Shown piece after piece: positions 48,239 to 57,729 of a stretch of DNA of 64,000 nucleotides. The translations under genes and the position numbers were made by a program. The stretch is from Prauserella isguenensis (lineage in GTDB: Bacteria > Actinomycetota > Actinomycetes > Mycobacteriales > Pseudonocardiaceae): contig NZ_JACHWU010000001.1 of assembly GCF_014191605.1 (NCBI RefSeq), forward strand, positions 682,001-746,000. The letters run 5' to 3'. Position 1 is the stretch's first letter. Each line of letters begins with the position of its first letter. The notes below the pieces were generated by a model. That model was given only the letters and a program-made list of their open reading frames with translations. It was not told the origin of the DNA and searched no databases.

Positions 48239-51091
48239 ATGACAGACGGCAGCGACACGACCCCGGCGCAGCGGTACAACGCGGCGCTGGCCGGGCAGAT
48301 CGAGCGGCGCTGGCAGGACTATTGGTCCGACCACGGCACCTACCACGCGCCCAACCCGGCGGGTCCGCTCTCCGACGAGTCCGCGCCCATGCCGTCCGAC
48401 AAGCTTTTCGTGCAGGACATGTTCCCGTACCCGTCGGGCTCGGGGCTGCACGTCGGCCACCCGTTGGGCTTCATCGGCACCGACGTGTTCGCCCGGTACA
48501 ACCGCATGATCGGCCGGAACGTGCTGCACACGATGGGCTTCGATGCCTTCGGCCTGCCGGCGGAGCAGTACGCGGTGCAGACCGGCACGCACCCGCGCAC
48601 GACGACCGAGCACAACATCGAGCGCTACCTGGATCAGATCCGCAGGCTGGGCTTCGGTCACGACGAGCGCCGCCGTATCGCGACCACCGACATCGAGTTC
48701 TACAAGTGGACGCAGTGGATCTTCCTGCAGATCTTCAACTCCTACTACGACGATCGCGAGAACAAGGCGCGCCCGATCGCGGAGCTGGAGAAGCAGTTCG
48801 CCGCCGGTGAGCGCGAGACGCCCGACGGCAGGGCCTGGTCGGAGCTGTCGGCCGCCGAGCAGCGGAAGGTCATCGACGATCACCGCCTGGTGTACATCTC
48901 TGAGGCGCCCGTCAACTGGGCCCCCGGCCTGGGCACGGTCGTCGCCAACGAGGAGGTCACCGCCGAGGGGCTGACCGAGCGCGGCAACTTCCCCGTCTTC
49001 CGCAAGCCGCTGCGGCAGTGGATGATGCGCATCACCGCGTACGCCGACCGACTGGTCGACGACCTGGCGCTGCTGGACTGGCCCGAGAAGGTCAAGTCGA
49101 TGCAGCGCAACTGGATCGGCCGGTCGCGTGGTGCGAACGTCCGCTTCCCCGTGGGTGACGAGGCCATCGAGGTGTTCACCACCCGCCCGGACACGCTGTT
49201 CGGTTCGACGTACATGGTCTTGGCGCCGGAGCATCCGCTGGTCGACAAGCTGACCGCCGACGCCTGGCCGGAGGGTGCGAAGGACGCGTGGACCGGCGGG
49301 GCCGCGACGCCGGCCGAGGCCGTCGAGGCGTATCGCAAGGAGACCTCGCGCAAGTCCGACCTGGACCGGCAGGAGACGCGGGAGAAGACCGGCGTCTTCA
49401 CCGGATCGTTCGCGACCAACCCGGCGAACGGTGAGTTCATCCCCGTGTTCATCGCCGACTACGTGCTGATGGGCTACGGCACGGGTGCGGTCATGGCGGT
49501 GCCCGCACACGACGAGCGCGACTTCGAGTTCGCGACGAAGTTCGAGCTGCCGATCCTGCAGACGATCGAGGCGCCCGACGGTCACCCGGCCGACGAGGCC
49601 TACACCGGTGACGGCACGGCGATCAACTCGACCAACGAGGACATCAGCCTGAACGGCCTGGGCGTCGACGACGCCAAGAAGGCCATCATCGGCTGGCTGG
49701 AGGAGAAGGGCCACGGCGAGGGAACCGTGCAGTACAAGCTGCGCGACTGGCTGTTCGCCCGCCAGCGGTACTGGGGCGAGCCGTTCCCCATCGTGTACGA
49801 CGAGGACGGCACGCCGATCCCGCTGCCCGAGGACCAGCTGCCGGTCGTGCTGCCGGACGTCGACGAGTACTCGCCCAAGACGTTCGACCCGGACGACGCC
49901 GAATCCGAGCCCGAACCGCCGCTCGCGAAGGCGACCGACTGGGTCGAGGTGACGCTGGACCTGGGCGACGGGCCGAAGAAGTACCGCCGCGACACCAACG
50001 TGATGCCGCAGTGGGCCGGTTCGTGCTGGTATCAGCTGCGCTACATCGACCCGACCAACGGCGAGAAGTTCGTCGACCCGGAGAACGAGCAGTACTGGAT
50101 GGGGCCGCGCGCCGCCGAGCACGGCGTGAACGACCCGGGCGGGCTCGACCTGTACGTCGGCGGGGTCGAGCACGCGGTGCTGCACCTGCTGTACTCGCGG
50201 TTCTGGCACAAGGTGCTGCACGACCTGGGATTCCTCTCGTCGGCCGAGCCGTACCGGAAGCTGTTCAACCAGGGCTACATCCAGGCCTACGCCTACACCG
50301 ACTCCCGCGGTGTGTACGTGCCCGCCGAGGAGGTGACCGAGGCCGACGGGAAGTACTTCTACGACGGTGAAGAGGTCACCCAGGAGTACGGGAAGATGGG
50401 CAAGAGCCTGAAGAACTCGGTCGCTCCCGACGAGATGGCCGACACCTTCGGTGCCGACACCTTCCGGTTCTACGAGATGTCCATGGGTCCGCTGGCGGAT
50501 TCGAAGCCGTGGGCGACCAAGGACGTCGTCGGTGCGCATCGCTTCCTGCAGCGGTTGTGGCGGCTGATCGTGGACGAGACCACCGGTGAACTGCGCGTTT
50601 CCGACGACGAGCTGTCCGAGTCGGATTTGAAGCTGCTGCACAAGACCATCGCGAGCGTGCGCGAGGACTACGCGGAGCTGCGGTTCAACACGGCGGGCGC
50701 GAAACTGATCGAACTGAACAACCACGTCACGAAGACGTACGGCTCCGTCGAGGCGACGCCGCGCGGGCTGGCCGAACCGATGGTGCTGATGCTGGCGCCG
50801 ATGTGCCCGCACATCGCCGAGGAACTGTGGCACCGGCTGGGCCACCCGGACACGCTGGTGCACGGCCCGTTCCCCGTTCCGGACGAGAAGTACCTGGTCG
50901 ACGACACCGTCGAGTACCCGATCCAGGTGAACGGCAAGGTGCGTTCGCGGATGACGGTCGCGTCCGACGCCGGCTCCGGAGATGTGCAGGCGGCCGCACT
51001 CGCCGACGAGAAGATCGCGGCGGCACTGGACGGCGGCGAGCCGAAGAAGGTCATCGTCGTGCCGGGCAAGCTCGTCAACGTCGTCGTCTGA
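48239..51091 (+). CDS. leuS: leucyl-tRNA synthetase
   Basis: A class I synthetase that charges tRNA-Leu, 950 aa. The HIGH motif is in [18 protein letters not shown] (HVGH) and the KMSKS motif reads [10 protein letters not shown] (KMGKS). Between them the CP1 editing domain includes [39 protein letters not shown] and the LCRDWLF-like [18 protein letters not shown]. The C-terminal anticodon-binding domain ends [15 protein letters not shown]. The ATG at 48239 was chosen over upstream codons because AGGGTTCCGGCGAG precedes it. The 125-base leader carries the Leu leader peptide and attenuator-like hairpin. Confidence 0.97.
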   Translation: MTDGSDTTPAQRYNAALAGQIERRWQDYWSDHGTYHAPNPAGPLSDESAPMPSDKLFVQDMFPYPSGSGLHVGHPLGFIGTDVFARYNRMIGRNVLHTMGFDAFGLPAEQYAVQTGTHPRTTTEHNIERYLDQIRRLGFGHDERRRIATTDIEFYKWTQWIFLQIFNSYYDDRENKARPIAELEKQFAAGERETPDGRAWSELSAAEQRKVIDDHRLVYISEAPVNWAPGLGTVVANEEVTAEGLTERGNFPVFRKPLRQWMMRITAYADRLVDDLALLDWPEKVKSMQRNWIGRSRGANVRFPVGDEAIEVFTTRPDTLFGSTYMVLAPEHPLVDKLTADAWPEGAKDAWTGGAATPAEAVEAYRKETSRKSDLDRQETREKTGVFTGSFATNPANGEFIPVFIADYVLMGYGTGAVMAVPAHDERDFEFATKFELPILQTIEAPDGHPADEAYTGDGTAINSTNEDISLNGLGVDDAKKAIIGWLEEKGHGEGTVQYKLRDWLFARQRYWGEPFPIVYDEDGTPIPLPEDQLPVVLPDVDEYSPKTFDPDDAESEPEPPLAKATDWVEVTLDLGDGPKKYRRDTNVMPQWAGSCWYQLRYIDPTNGEKFVDPENEQYWMGPRAAEHGVNDPGGLDLYVGGVEHAVLHLLYSRFWHKVLHDLGFLSSAEPYRKLFNQGYIQAYAYTDSRGVYVPAEEVTEADGKYFYDGEEVTQEYGKMGKSLKNSVAPDEMADTFGADTFRFYEMSMGPLADSKPWATKDVVGAHRFLQRLWRLIVDETTGELRVSDDELSESDLKLLHKTIASVREDYAELRFNTAGAKLIELNNHVTKTYGSVEATPRGLAEPMVLMLAPMCPHIAEELWHRLGHPDTLVHGPFPVPDEKYLVDDTVEYPIQVNGKVRSRMTVASDAGSGDVQAAALADEKIAAALDGGEPKKVIVVPGKLVNVVV

Positions 51092-51103
51092 GGGTCGTGT
51101 CGG

Positions 51104-51128
51104 CGCCCCCAAGGGCACCTCGGGGGCG
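51104..51128. terminator. hairpin after leuS
   Basis: A 7-bp stem, CGCCCCC (51104-51110) with GGGGGCG (51122-51128) and an 11-base loop, sits between the convergent leuS and TetR genes. Confidence 0.5.
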
Positions 51129-51131
51129 AGC

Positions 51132-51950
51132 TCAGGCGACGGGGACGTCGAGGCCGATCTCCCTGGCCAGGTCCCCGAGCAGTGCGTCGAACAGCGCCTC
51201 GGGTTTGGCCAGCGGGATCGGATAGTTGCCGAACACCTCGAGTGTGACGTGGCCGTACAGGCGTGCCCAGAACTGCATCATCAGGTATGTCGTGCCCACC
51301 GTGAGCCGCTCGCGCGGCACGTCGATGCCGGCCTCGGCGAGCACGGCCAGCAGCGCGTCGCGGTAGCCGGCAAGGTCGTTGCGCAGTTCCGCGGGCACGA
51401 CGTCGTCGCTGGGCAGTGCCGCTTCGTCGGAGAGCAGCACGTCCCCGGCGGCCAACAGGAACAGCCTGCCGAACGGTTCGGTGAGCTGCTGCAACTTGGC
51501 GCTGCTGCTCGTCGTCGCGGTCGCTCCCGAGGCGAACACCAGCGTGAACTCGTTGACGTGTGCCAGGGCCCAGTGTCGGAACCCGCGGCAGATCGCGAAC
51601 AGTCGGCGCGGCCCGTCGGCTTCGTGCCCGGCGATCTCGTCGGCCAGCGCCTCGCCGAGGTCGGTGACGACGTCCGCGCGGAGGTGTTCGAGCAGGTCGT
51701 CGCGGGACCCGTAATAGCGGTACAGCGCAGGCGCGGTGATGCCGAGGTCGCGGGCGATCGCGCGCAGCGTCACCGCCTCGGGGCCCTGTTCGACGAGGAG
51801 TGCCCGCGCGGTTCGCCGGATGTCGCGGTCGGTGGCGGCACGTTCCCTGGCCCTGCGCCTGCCTGCCTGGTCCCGTCCGCTTCGGTGGGGCACCGGATTC
51901 GACGGCGGTGCGGGTTCCGACGGTGGCACCCGGCTCGACGGCCTGTCCAT
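51132..51950 (-). CDS. TetR-family transcriptional regulator
   Basis: A 272-aa regulator. The HTH is in residues about 45-92: TDRDIRRTARALLVEQGPEA, VTLRAIARDLGITAPALYRY and the closing YGSRDDLLEHL. The C-terminal part resembles the WHG-type TetR domain (LAHVNEFTLVFASGATATTS, LMMQFWARLYGHVTLEVFG). The N-terminal 40 residues are Arg/Pro-rich. The ATG at 51950 is preferred; a TTG six bases upstream is possible. It ends 41 bases after leuS (convergent) and is divergent from the ribokinase gene, whose control region it may regulate. Confidence 0.9.
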   Translation of the reverse strand: MDRPSSRVPPSEPAPPSNPVPHRSGRDQAGRRRARERAATDRDIRRTARALLVEQGPEAVTLRAIARDLGITAPALYRYYGSRDDLLEHLRADVVTDLGEALADEIAGHEADGPRRLFAICRGFRHWALAHVNEFTLVFASGATATTSSSAKLQQLTEPFGRLFLLAAGDVLLSDEAALPSDDVVPAELRNDLAGYRDALLAVLAEAGIDVPRERLTVGTTYLMMQFWARLYGHVTLEVFGNYPIPLAKPEALFDALLGDLAREIGLDVPVA

Positions 51951-52342
51951 CCGCAAAGTCTAGGTGGGCCGGTCCTGCCGCGTGCAGCTCGGCCGCGAGA
52001 CGCGTACCGGACGGTGGAAGCCGGCCACGGGAAGGTCGGGGCGCCGCCGGCACCGATCACTCGGGGGGCTACGTGACCGATGCCGGCGACCCGACGCCCG
52101 GTGGCACCGAGAACGGCCCCGCCGGACAACACACCGCGCGAGCGCGGCATGACTGAGAGAGTCCTCGTGGACTCGAACCATGACGCCGACGTTCCTGTGT
52201 CACCCGAAAGTGGGAACGCCTGTGCTGGGCGGCTCGCCTGATTGTCGCACTGATCGTCGCCATAGTTACAAAAACTTTCGCATCTGATCCTGCATATCTG
52301 CATCTGCAAATGCCGCCCCGGCGTGCATGGCAAGGTGTAGGG
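51951..52342. other. divergent TetR-ribokinase region
   Basis: 392 bases without a supported gene. The right end is locally AT-rich and carries the GCATCTG repeats at 52280-52306. A short Arg-rich reading frame is open but resembles nothing. Confidence 0.5.
52280..52306. promoter_or_regulatory. GCATCTG direct repeats upstream of the ribokinase
   Basis: GCATCTG occurs at 52280-52286 and 52300-52306 with GCATATCTG between them, in an AT-rich stretch about 40-65 bases before the ribokinase start. It may be an operator; the regulator is unknown. Confidence 0.4.
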
Positions 52343-53272
52343 GTGACCGAAGCTGTTCTCGTCGTCGGCTCCGCGAACGCCGACCTGGTCGTCGCCGCGG
52401 AACGCCGTCCCGCAGGCGGGGAGACCGTCCTCGGCGGTGACACGCAGATCCTCCCCGGAGGCAAGGGCGCGAACACCGCCGTTGCCGCGGCCCGCCTCGG
52501 TGCCGACGTCGCGCTGATCGGTGCCGTCGGCGACGACGCACACGGCAGGCTGCTGCTCGACTCGCTCCGCGGTTCCGGCGTCGGCACCGACCGCGTACGG
52601 ATCGTCGACCGGCCGACCGGGGCCGCGTACATCACCGTGACTCCGGACGGCGAGAACTCGATCCTCGTGTCCCCCGGCGCGAACCACGCGCTCGCACCCG
52701 CCGACGTCGCCGAGCCTGCGGGTGCCCGGGTGCTCGTCGCCTCGCTCGAGGTGCCCCTCGACGTCGTCGAGCACGCGATCGCCGAGACCTCGCGCGAGGG
52801 CGTCCGCACCGTGCTGAACCTCTCGCCCACCGCCAAGCTCTCCGACGAGACGTTGCAGGCGCTCGACGTGCTCGTGGTCAACGAGCACGAGGCCGCGTGG
52901 CTGCTGGGCACGGATTCCTCCGACGGCCAGGACAACGGCGGCACCGGAGCAGGTGCCGACAACGCTGCCGACGGCGCACGGCTGCTCGACCTCGGCCCGG
53001 ACGCGGTCGTGATCACGCGCGGCCCCGACGGTGCGACCGTGCTCACTCGCGGCGGCGCGGGTGGGGTCGACGAGGTCATGGTTCCGTCACCGCAGGTCAC
53101 CGCCGTGGACACGACCGGCGCGGGCGATGCCTTCACCGGCGCACTCGTGACGTGGCTGGCTTCGGGTGCCACAGTGTCCGACGCGGCGCGCCGGGCCGTC
53201 GACGTCGCCGCGGTGTCGGTGACCAAGCACGGCGCCCAGCCCTCGTATCCGCTGCTCGACGAATTAAGCTGA
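52343..53272 (+). CDS. ribokinase (PfkB-family carbohydrate kinase)
   Basis: Phosphorylates a free sugar, probably ribose, 309 aa. The first motif is VVGSANADLVV, the sugar-binding glycine motif GGKGANTAVAAARLGADV, and the catalytic and ATP-binding motif DTTGAGDAFTGALVTWLA, all diagnostic of the PfkB/ribokinase family. The GTG at 52343 was chosen; the ATG at 52310 in frame would add 11 residues but lies in the control region. It is 31 bases upstream of the enzyme I gene, so the two may be cotranscribed. Family assignment is firm; the exact sugar is not. Confidence 0.85.
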   Translation: MTEAVLVVGSANADLVVAAERRPAGGETVLGGDTQILPGGKGANTAVAAARLGADVALIGAVGDDAHGRLLLDSLRGSGVGTDRVRIVDRPTGAAYITVTPDGENSILVSPGANHALAPADVAEPAGARVLVASLEVPLDVVEHAIAETSREGVRTVLNLSPTAKLSDETLQALDVLVVNEHEAAWLLGTDSSDGQDNGGTGAGADNAADGARLLDLGPDAVVITRGPDGATVLTRGGAGGVDEVMVPSPQVTAVDTTGAGDAFTGALVTWLASGATVSDAARRAVDVAAVSVTKHGAQPSYPLLDELS

Positions 53273-53303
53273 GTTTCCGATCAGTCTTGGGAGGATCAGG
53301 CAC

Positions 53304-54932
53304 ATGGCCGAGGCGAAGTTGTCCGGCGTGGGCGTCAGCCCCGGCCGCGCGAGCGGCCCGGTCGTCCGGGTCACCGACACCATCGAGGAGCCGGCGAGCA
53401 CGCCGGGGCCGGACGATCCGTACGCCGAGTCCGCACTCATCGGGCCTGCCGCCGAGAAGGTCGCCGCCCGCCTCGAGACGATGGCTGCCGCGGCGACCGG
53501 GGATGCCGCGGCGATCCTCACGACGACCGCCGCGATGGCCGCCGACCCTTCGCTGGTCAGCCAGGCCGAACAGCTCGTCACCGCGCAGCGCATCCCAGCG
53601 GCCCGTGCCGTGTACGAGGCTGCGGGACATTTCGCCCAGGCGCTGTCCAACGCGGGCGGCTACATGGCCGAACGGGTACGCGACGTCCACGACGTGCGCG
53701 ACCGCATCATCGCCGAGGTCGTCGGCATCGCCCCTCCCGGTGTGCCGGAGCTGACCACGCCGAGCGTGCTCGTCGCCCGCGACCTCGCCCCGGCCGACAC
53801 GGCGGGCCTCGACCCCGCGAAGGTGCTCGCGCTCGTCACCGAGGAGGGCGGCCCGACCAGCCATACGGCGATCCTGGCGCGCTCGATCGGCATCCCGGCG
53901 ATCGTCGCGGTGCGGGGTGCGCTGACGTTCGACGCCGAGGCCGTGGTGGTCGACGGCGACCTGGGCACCGTCGAGGCGGCCGACCCCACGGCGCCCGTCG
54001 TCACCGCCACCGCAGGCGGAGCCGCCGACTGGAACGGCACCGGCGAGACGGCCGACGGGCATCCGGTGAAGGTGCTGGCGAACGTCGGAGCCCCCACCGA
54101 CGCCCGTGCCGCGGCCGACGCCGGCGCGGAAGGCGTCGGGCTGTTCCGCACCGAGTTCTGCTACCTCGACGCCGACGACGAACCCGGCGTCGACGGGCAA
54201 CGCTTGGCCTACGCGGCGGTCCTCGAGCCGTTCCGCGGCAAACCCGTCATCGTGCGCACGCTCGACGCGGGCGCCGACAAGCCGTTGGCGTTCCTCTCGC
54301 CCGAGGCGGAGCCCAATCCGGCGCTCGGCGTTCGTGGCGTGCGCGTGGCGTTCGACCGGCCGGGTGTGCTGGACCGTCAGCTCGAGGCCATCGCGGGGGC
54401 CACCGCGGATTCGGGCGCCGACGTCGCGGTCATGGCTCCGATGGTCGCGACCGCCGAGGAGGCCGCCTGGTTCGCCGAACGGGCCCGTGCGGCCGGAATC
54501 GCGCGGGCAGGCGTGATGATCGAGGTGCCCGCCGCCGCGCTGAACGCCCGTGAGGTGCTGGATGCGGTCGACTTCGTGTCCGTCGGCACCAACGATCTCG
54601 CCCAGTACACGTTCGCCGCCGACCGGCAGCTCGGTGCCGTGGCGACGCTCAACGACCCGTGGCAGCCCGCGTTGCTGCGGCTCATCGGCATGGTCGGCGA
54701 CGCGGCCAAGGCGACGGGCAAACCCGCCGGTGTGTGCGGCGAGGCGGCCGCCGACCCCGGGCTGGCGCGGGTCCTGGCCGGACTCGGTGTGACGAGCCTG
54801 TCGATGAACGCCGCCTCGGTGCGCGCCGTCGGCGCCGGGCTGGCAGGCGTGACGCTGGCCGAGTGCGAACGCGCCGCACAGCAGGCGCTGGCCGCCCCGA
54901 ACGCGCAGGCCGCCCGCACCGCCACGAAGTAG
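53304..54932 (+). CDS. ptsI: phosphoenolpyruvate--protein phosphotransferase (PTS enzyme I)
   Basis: The first protein of the phosphotransferase system, 542 aa, moves phosphate from PEP to HPr. The active-site histidine is in GGPTSHTAILARSIGIPAIV; PEP-binding elements are GVGLFRTEFCYLDADDEPG, GADKPLAFLSPEAEPNPALG and VSVGTNDLAQYTFAADRQLG; the C-terminal cysteine motif reads GVCGEAAADPGLARVLAGLG. ATG start with GGGAGG upstream. No HPr gene or sugar-specific EII gene is in the window, so the rest of the system is elsewhere. The ribokinase upstream hints at a shared sugar-use role. Confidence 0.93.
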   Translation: MAEAKLSGVGVSPGRASGPVVRVTDTIEEPASTPGPDDPYAESALIGPAAEKVAARLETMAAAATGDAAAILTTTAAMAADPSLVSQAEQLVTAQRIPAARAVYEAAGHFAQALSNAGGYMAERVRDVHDVRDRIIAEVVGIAPPGVPELTTPSVLVARDLAPADTAGLDPAKVLALVTEEGGPTSHTAILARSIGIPAIVAVRGALTFDAEAVVVDGDLGTVEAADPTAPVVTATAGGAADWNGTGETADGHPVKVLANVGAPTDARAAADAGAEGVGLFRTEFCYLDADDEPGVDGQRLAYAAVLEPFRGKPVIVRTLDAGADKPLAFLSPEAEPNPALGVRGVRVAFDRPGVLDRQLEAIAGATADSGADVAVMAPMVATAEEAAWFAERARAAGIARAGVMIEVPAAALNAREVLDAVDFVSVGTNDLAQYTFAADRQLGAVATLNDPWQPALLRLIGMVGDAAKATGKPAGVCGEAAADPGLARVLAGLGVTSLSMNAASVRAVGAGLAGVTLAECERAAQQALAAPNAQAARTATK

Positions 54933-54954
54933 GCGGCCGGTCGGGCTCGGCCGG

Positions 54955-55836
54955 TCAGGCGAACCAGTTGCGGCGCGGGTAGCGCACCGTCATCGATCCG
55001 CCCACGACGCGGCCCGTCACGACGATCCGCGGCGTGCCCGCGGCACGGCTCGAATCGGTCTTGTCGGTGAGGGACGACCACTTCAGCTCGTCGAGGCCGT
55101 TCAGGTCCACGGACGCCTGCTCGGGCACGATCAGGTTCACCGAACCCCACTTCGTGTCCAGCTCGACGTGCACGGCACCGCTCGTGAACTCCGCCGACGA
55201 GAAGTCGAGCTTCGTCTCGCCGTACTTGTTGCGCACCAGCATCTCGGGCGGCACCTGCCAACGCCCGCGCCGGACCAGCGTGCTGCCGACGCCCTTGAGC
55301 TCCACACGCCTGCCCGCTGCGGGCCGGCCCGCCAACGTCTCGAACGCCGGCTCCGCACCCCAGCCCGGGGTCGCCGCCGGCCCGGCCGGAACCGCGTCCT
55401 CGTGCCGCAGCCCCGGCAGGTCGACCAGCACCGAGTTCAGCTCGCCCCGCGTGCGCGCGCCGAGCGCCGTGTCGGTGCGCTCGGCGAACTCGTCGAGGTC
55501 CAGCATGCCGTGCCCGATCGCGCGCTGGAGCAGCTCCACGACGTGTTCGCGTTCGGCATCGGAGACCCGCAGGTTCCGCAAGCGTTCGCGTTCGGTCGCA
55601 CCGGGCGTGGTGTCGGCCGCCGCATCCGTTGACGACGCCGCACTCGCTGACGACGCCGCACTCGTTGACGACGCCGTGCCGGCCCAACCCGCCGCACTCT
55701 CCGAAGCTGCAGCGCCGATCGTGTCGGTGGCGTCCGTGGTGCCCGGTCGGTCGACGGTCTGCGCGCCTGCGTCCACCTCGCCGCCGGCCGCGTCGCCGGT
55801 CCCGTCGCGCGTCCCGTCGCTGGAGTTCTCAGTCAC
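54955..55836 (-). CDS. DUF1707 protein with LiaF-like C-terminal domain
   Basis: A 293-aa protein with a low-complexity Ala/Ser/Thr N-terminus (about 75 residues) and the DUF1707 domain (about 82-135): LRVSDAEREHVVELLQRAIG, HGMLDLDEFAERTDTALGAR, TRGELNSVLVDLPGL. The C-terminal 140 residues (GVGSTLVRRGRWQVPPEMLV, NKYGETKLDFSSAEFT, WGSVNLIVPEQASVDL) resemble the beta-helix-like LiaF/DUF2154 cell-wall-stress domain. No membrane helix is evident. The DUF1707-LiaF-like combination is common in actinobacteria and has no assigned function. GTG start. Confidence 0.8.
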   Translation of the reverse strand: MTENSSDGTRDGTGDAAGGEVDAGAQTVDRPGTTDATDTIGAAASESAAGWAGTASSTSAASSASAASSTDAAADTTPGATERERLRNLRVSDAEREHVVELLQRAIGHGMLDLDEFAERTDTALGARTRGELNSVLVDLPGLRHEDAVPAGPAATPGWGAEPAFETLAGRPAAGRRVELKGVGSTLVRRGRWQVPPEMLVRNKYGETKLDFSSAEFTSGAVHVELDTKWGSVNLIVPEQASVDLNGLDELKWSSLTDKTDSSRAAGTPRIVVTGRVVGGSMTVRYPRRNWFA

Positions 55837-55911
55837 ACCGAGAACGGTACGACCGCGGCCGCCGCGCCGGATCCGGGAAACCCCTGAGAACAGCCCGGAC
55901 TTCCCTGCGTG

Positions 55912-56565
55912 TCACTCCTGCTCCTGGTCGAGGCCGTGCTCGATGGCGTACCGGGCGAGCTCGACCCGGTTGTGCAGCTGAAGCTTGCGCAGCGTCGACT
56001 GCACGTGGTTCTCCACGGTGCGGTGCGAGATGACGAGCCGGTCGGCGATCTGCCGCGCGGTCAGGCCCTTGGCGACGAACCGCAGCACGTCCTGTTCACG
56101 CTGGGTCAACTGCGGTGGCGGGTCCCCGCCGCTCGGCGTCTCGGCCATGCGCCGGTATTCGCCGAGCACCATCCCGGCGAGGCCGGCGGTGAACACGGGA
56201 TCGCCGTCGGCGGTGCGTCGCACGGCGTCGACCAGCTCGGTCACCGACGCGGACTTGACGAGATAGCCCGACGCGCCGGCCTTGACGGCCTCGAGCACGT
56301 CGGCGTGCTCCCCGCTGGCCGACAACACGAGCACCCTCGTGCCCTCCAACTGTCCGGTGATCGACCTGATCGCGTCGACCCCCGACTGTTCGCCGAGGTT
56401 GAGGTCCATCAGCACGACGTCGGGGGTGACGGTGGTCGTCACTCGCACGGCCGAGTCGACGTCCCCCGCCGTGGCGCGCACGTCGAAGCCGTGTTCACTC
56501 AGGTCCCGTGCGACGCCGTCCCGCCACATCGGGTGGTCGTCGACGATCATCACCGACACCGTCAT
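55912..56565 (-). CDS. NarL/LuxR-family response regulator
   Basis: A 217-aa two-component output. The receiver domain (1-120) has VMIVDDHPMWRDGVARDL, the phospho-acceptor Asp in TPDVVLMDLNLGEQSGVDAI, and the T/S and K of VLVLSAS and YLVKSASV. The LuxR-type HTH (about 150-212) is LTQREQDVLRFVAKGLTARQ, IADRLVISHRTVENHVQSTL. The ATG at 56565 overlaps the stop of the histidine kinase gene (ATGA), so the pair forms one operon. This pairing resembles MacRS-type systems in Streptomyces that respond to envelope stress. Confidence 0.93.
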   Translation of the reverse strand: MTVSVMIVDDHPMWRDGVARDLSEHGFDVRATAGDVDSAVRVTTTVTPDVVLMDLNLGEQSGVDAIRSITGQLEGTRVLVLSASGEHADVLEAVKAGASGYLVKSASVTELVDAVRRTADGDPVFTAGLAGMVLGEYRRMAETPSGGDPPPQLTQREQDVLRFVAKGLTARQIADRLVISHRTVENHVQSTLRKLQLHNRVELARYAIEHGLDQEQE

Positions 56566-57716
56566 CGGGTGTTCCTCCTCCGGTCGGCCGGTCGTGGCAG
56601 ATGCATTTCCCACTCCGTTCCCGCACCGGGTGCGGTCTCGAGCCGGGCCGTTCCGCCCAGTTCGGCGAGGCGGCCCCTGATGGACTGGGCGACGCCGATG
56701 TGTCCTTCCGCGGCCGCCGCTTCGAGCCGGCCCTCGGGAATGCCGGGGCCGTCGTCCCGGACGGTCAGCACGATCTCGTCGGAGAGCTCCTCGAGCAACA
56801 CCCACGCCTTCGCACCCTCGCCCGCGTGCTTGTCCACGTTGGACAACGCTTCTTTCACAGCTGTCAGCAGTTCGTCGACGGTGTCAGCGGGCAGTCGCAC
56901 CTCGGAGGCGGGGCCGGAGATCTGTACGCGCGACGTCGCCAGGACGCCGAGCGAGGCGCGCAGGTCGGCGTCACCGTCGCTGGAGGCCAGCGGTTCGGTC
57001 GTCACGAGCGCCCGTAGCGCGATCTCCTGCTCACCCGCCTGCTTGGCGAGTTCCGCGGCCTCGCCGCCGAGTTCCGCGCCGCGCCTGCGCACCCGCGCGA
57101 GCACCTGGAGCACGCTGTCGTGGATGGAGCGGGCGAGGCGTTCGCGTTCGGCGGTGGCGGCCTCCGCGCGCATCGCGCGGGAGACGACGGCCTGCGACCG
57201 GCGCGCGGTCGTCGCGGCCATGCCGATGATCGTGCCGCTGGCGAAGAGCAACAGCCCGTCGCGGGCCACGTCGAGGTCGAACTTCCAGCGGGCCACGCCG
57301 GTGGACACGGCGACGATCAGCCCGCCGATCGCGCCCCCGACCGCACCGAAGCGCGCCCCCGCCGTCAGCGGCGCGACGGACGCCCACACGGTCGTCAGCA
57401 GCGGCGCGGTGATGGCGAACTGGTAGTCCGACAGCGCCAGTGGCGAGAGCAGCATGATGCCGCACGTCACCACCACGTCCGCCACGACGAGACCCGCGTA
57501 GCGGGTGCGCACGCGTACGAACGCCGTCGTCGTCACGATCGACCACACGACCATGGCCGCCCACGCGGCCCACGCCAGGACCAGGTTGCGGTACTCGTCG
57601 AAGTGGACGATCACCGCACCCAGCGCGAACGCCAGGGTCATCCACCGCAGCACGACGGTTCCCCACCACAGTGGGGTGATCGGGTCGAGCAGGTTCGGTT
57701 TGGGCGCGGTCGTCAT
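56562..57716 (-). CDS. MacS-type sensor histidine kinase
   Basis: A 384-aa membrane histidine kinase. Residues 15-165 contain five or six membrane helices (for example MTLAFALGAVIVHFDEYRNL, WAAWAAMVVWSIVTTTAFV) of the DUF5931/MacS N-terminal domain. The dimerisation/phosphotransfer motif is ERERLARSIHDSVLQVLARV (phospho-accepting His in IHDS) and the HATPase_c lid shows VKEALSNVDKHA, RDDGPGIPEG and GTEWEMHLP. It partners with the downstream NarL-type regulator by a four-base overlap. Such kinases lack a big sensory domain and probably sense membrane state. Confidence 0.92.
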   Translation of the reverse strand: MTTAPKPNLLDPITPLWWGTVVLRWMTLAFALGAVIVHFDEYRNLVLAWAAWAAMVVWSIVTTTAFVRVRTRYAGLVVADVVVTCGIMLLSPLALSDYQFAITAPLLTTVWASVAPLTAGARFGAVGGAIGGLIVAVSTGVARWKFDLDVARDGLLLFASGTIIGMAATTARRSQAVVSRAMRAEAATAERERLARSIHDSVLQVLARVRRRGAELGGEAAELAKQAGEQEIALRALVTTEPLASSDGDADLRASLGVLATSRVQISGPASEVRLPADTVDELLTAVKEALSNVDKHAGEGAKAWVLLEELSDEIVLTVRDDGPGIPEGRLEAAAAEGHIGVAQSIRGRLAELGGTARLETAPGAGTEWEMHLPRPADRRRNTR

Positions 57717-57729
57717 CGGGGCCGCCTGG

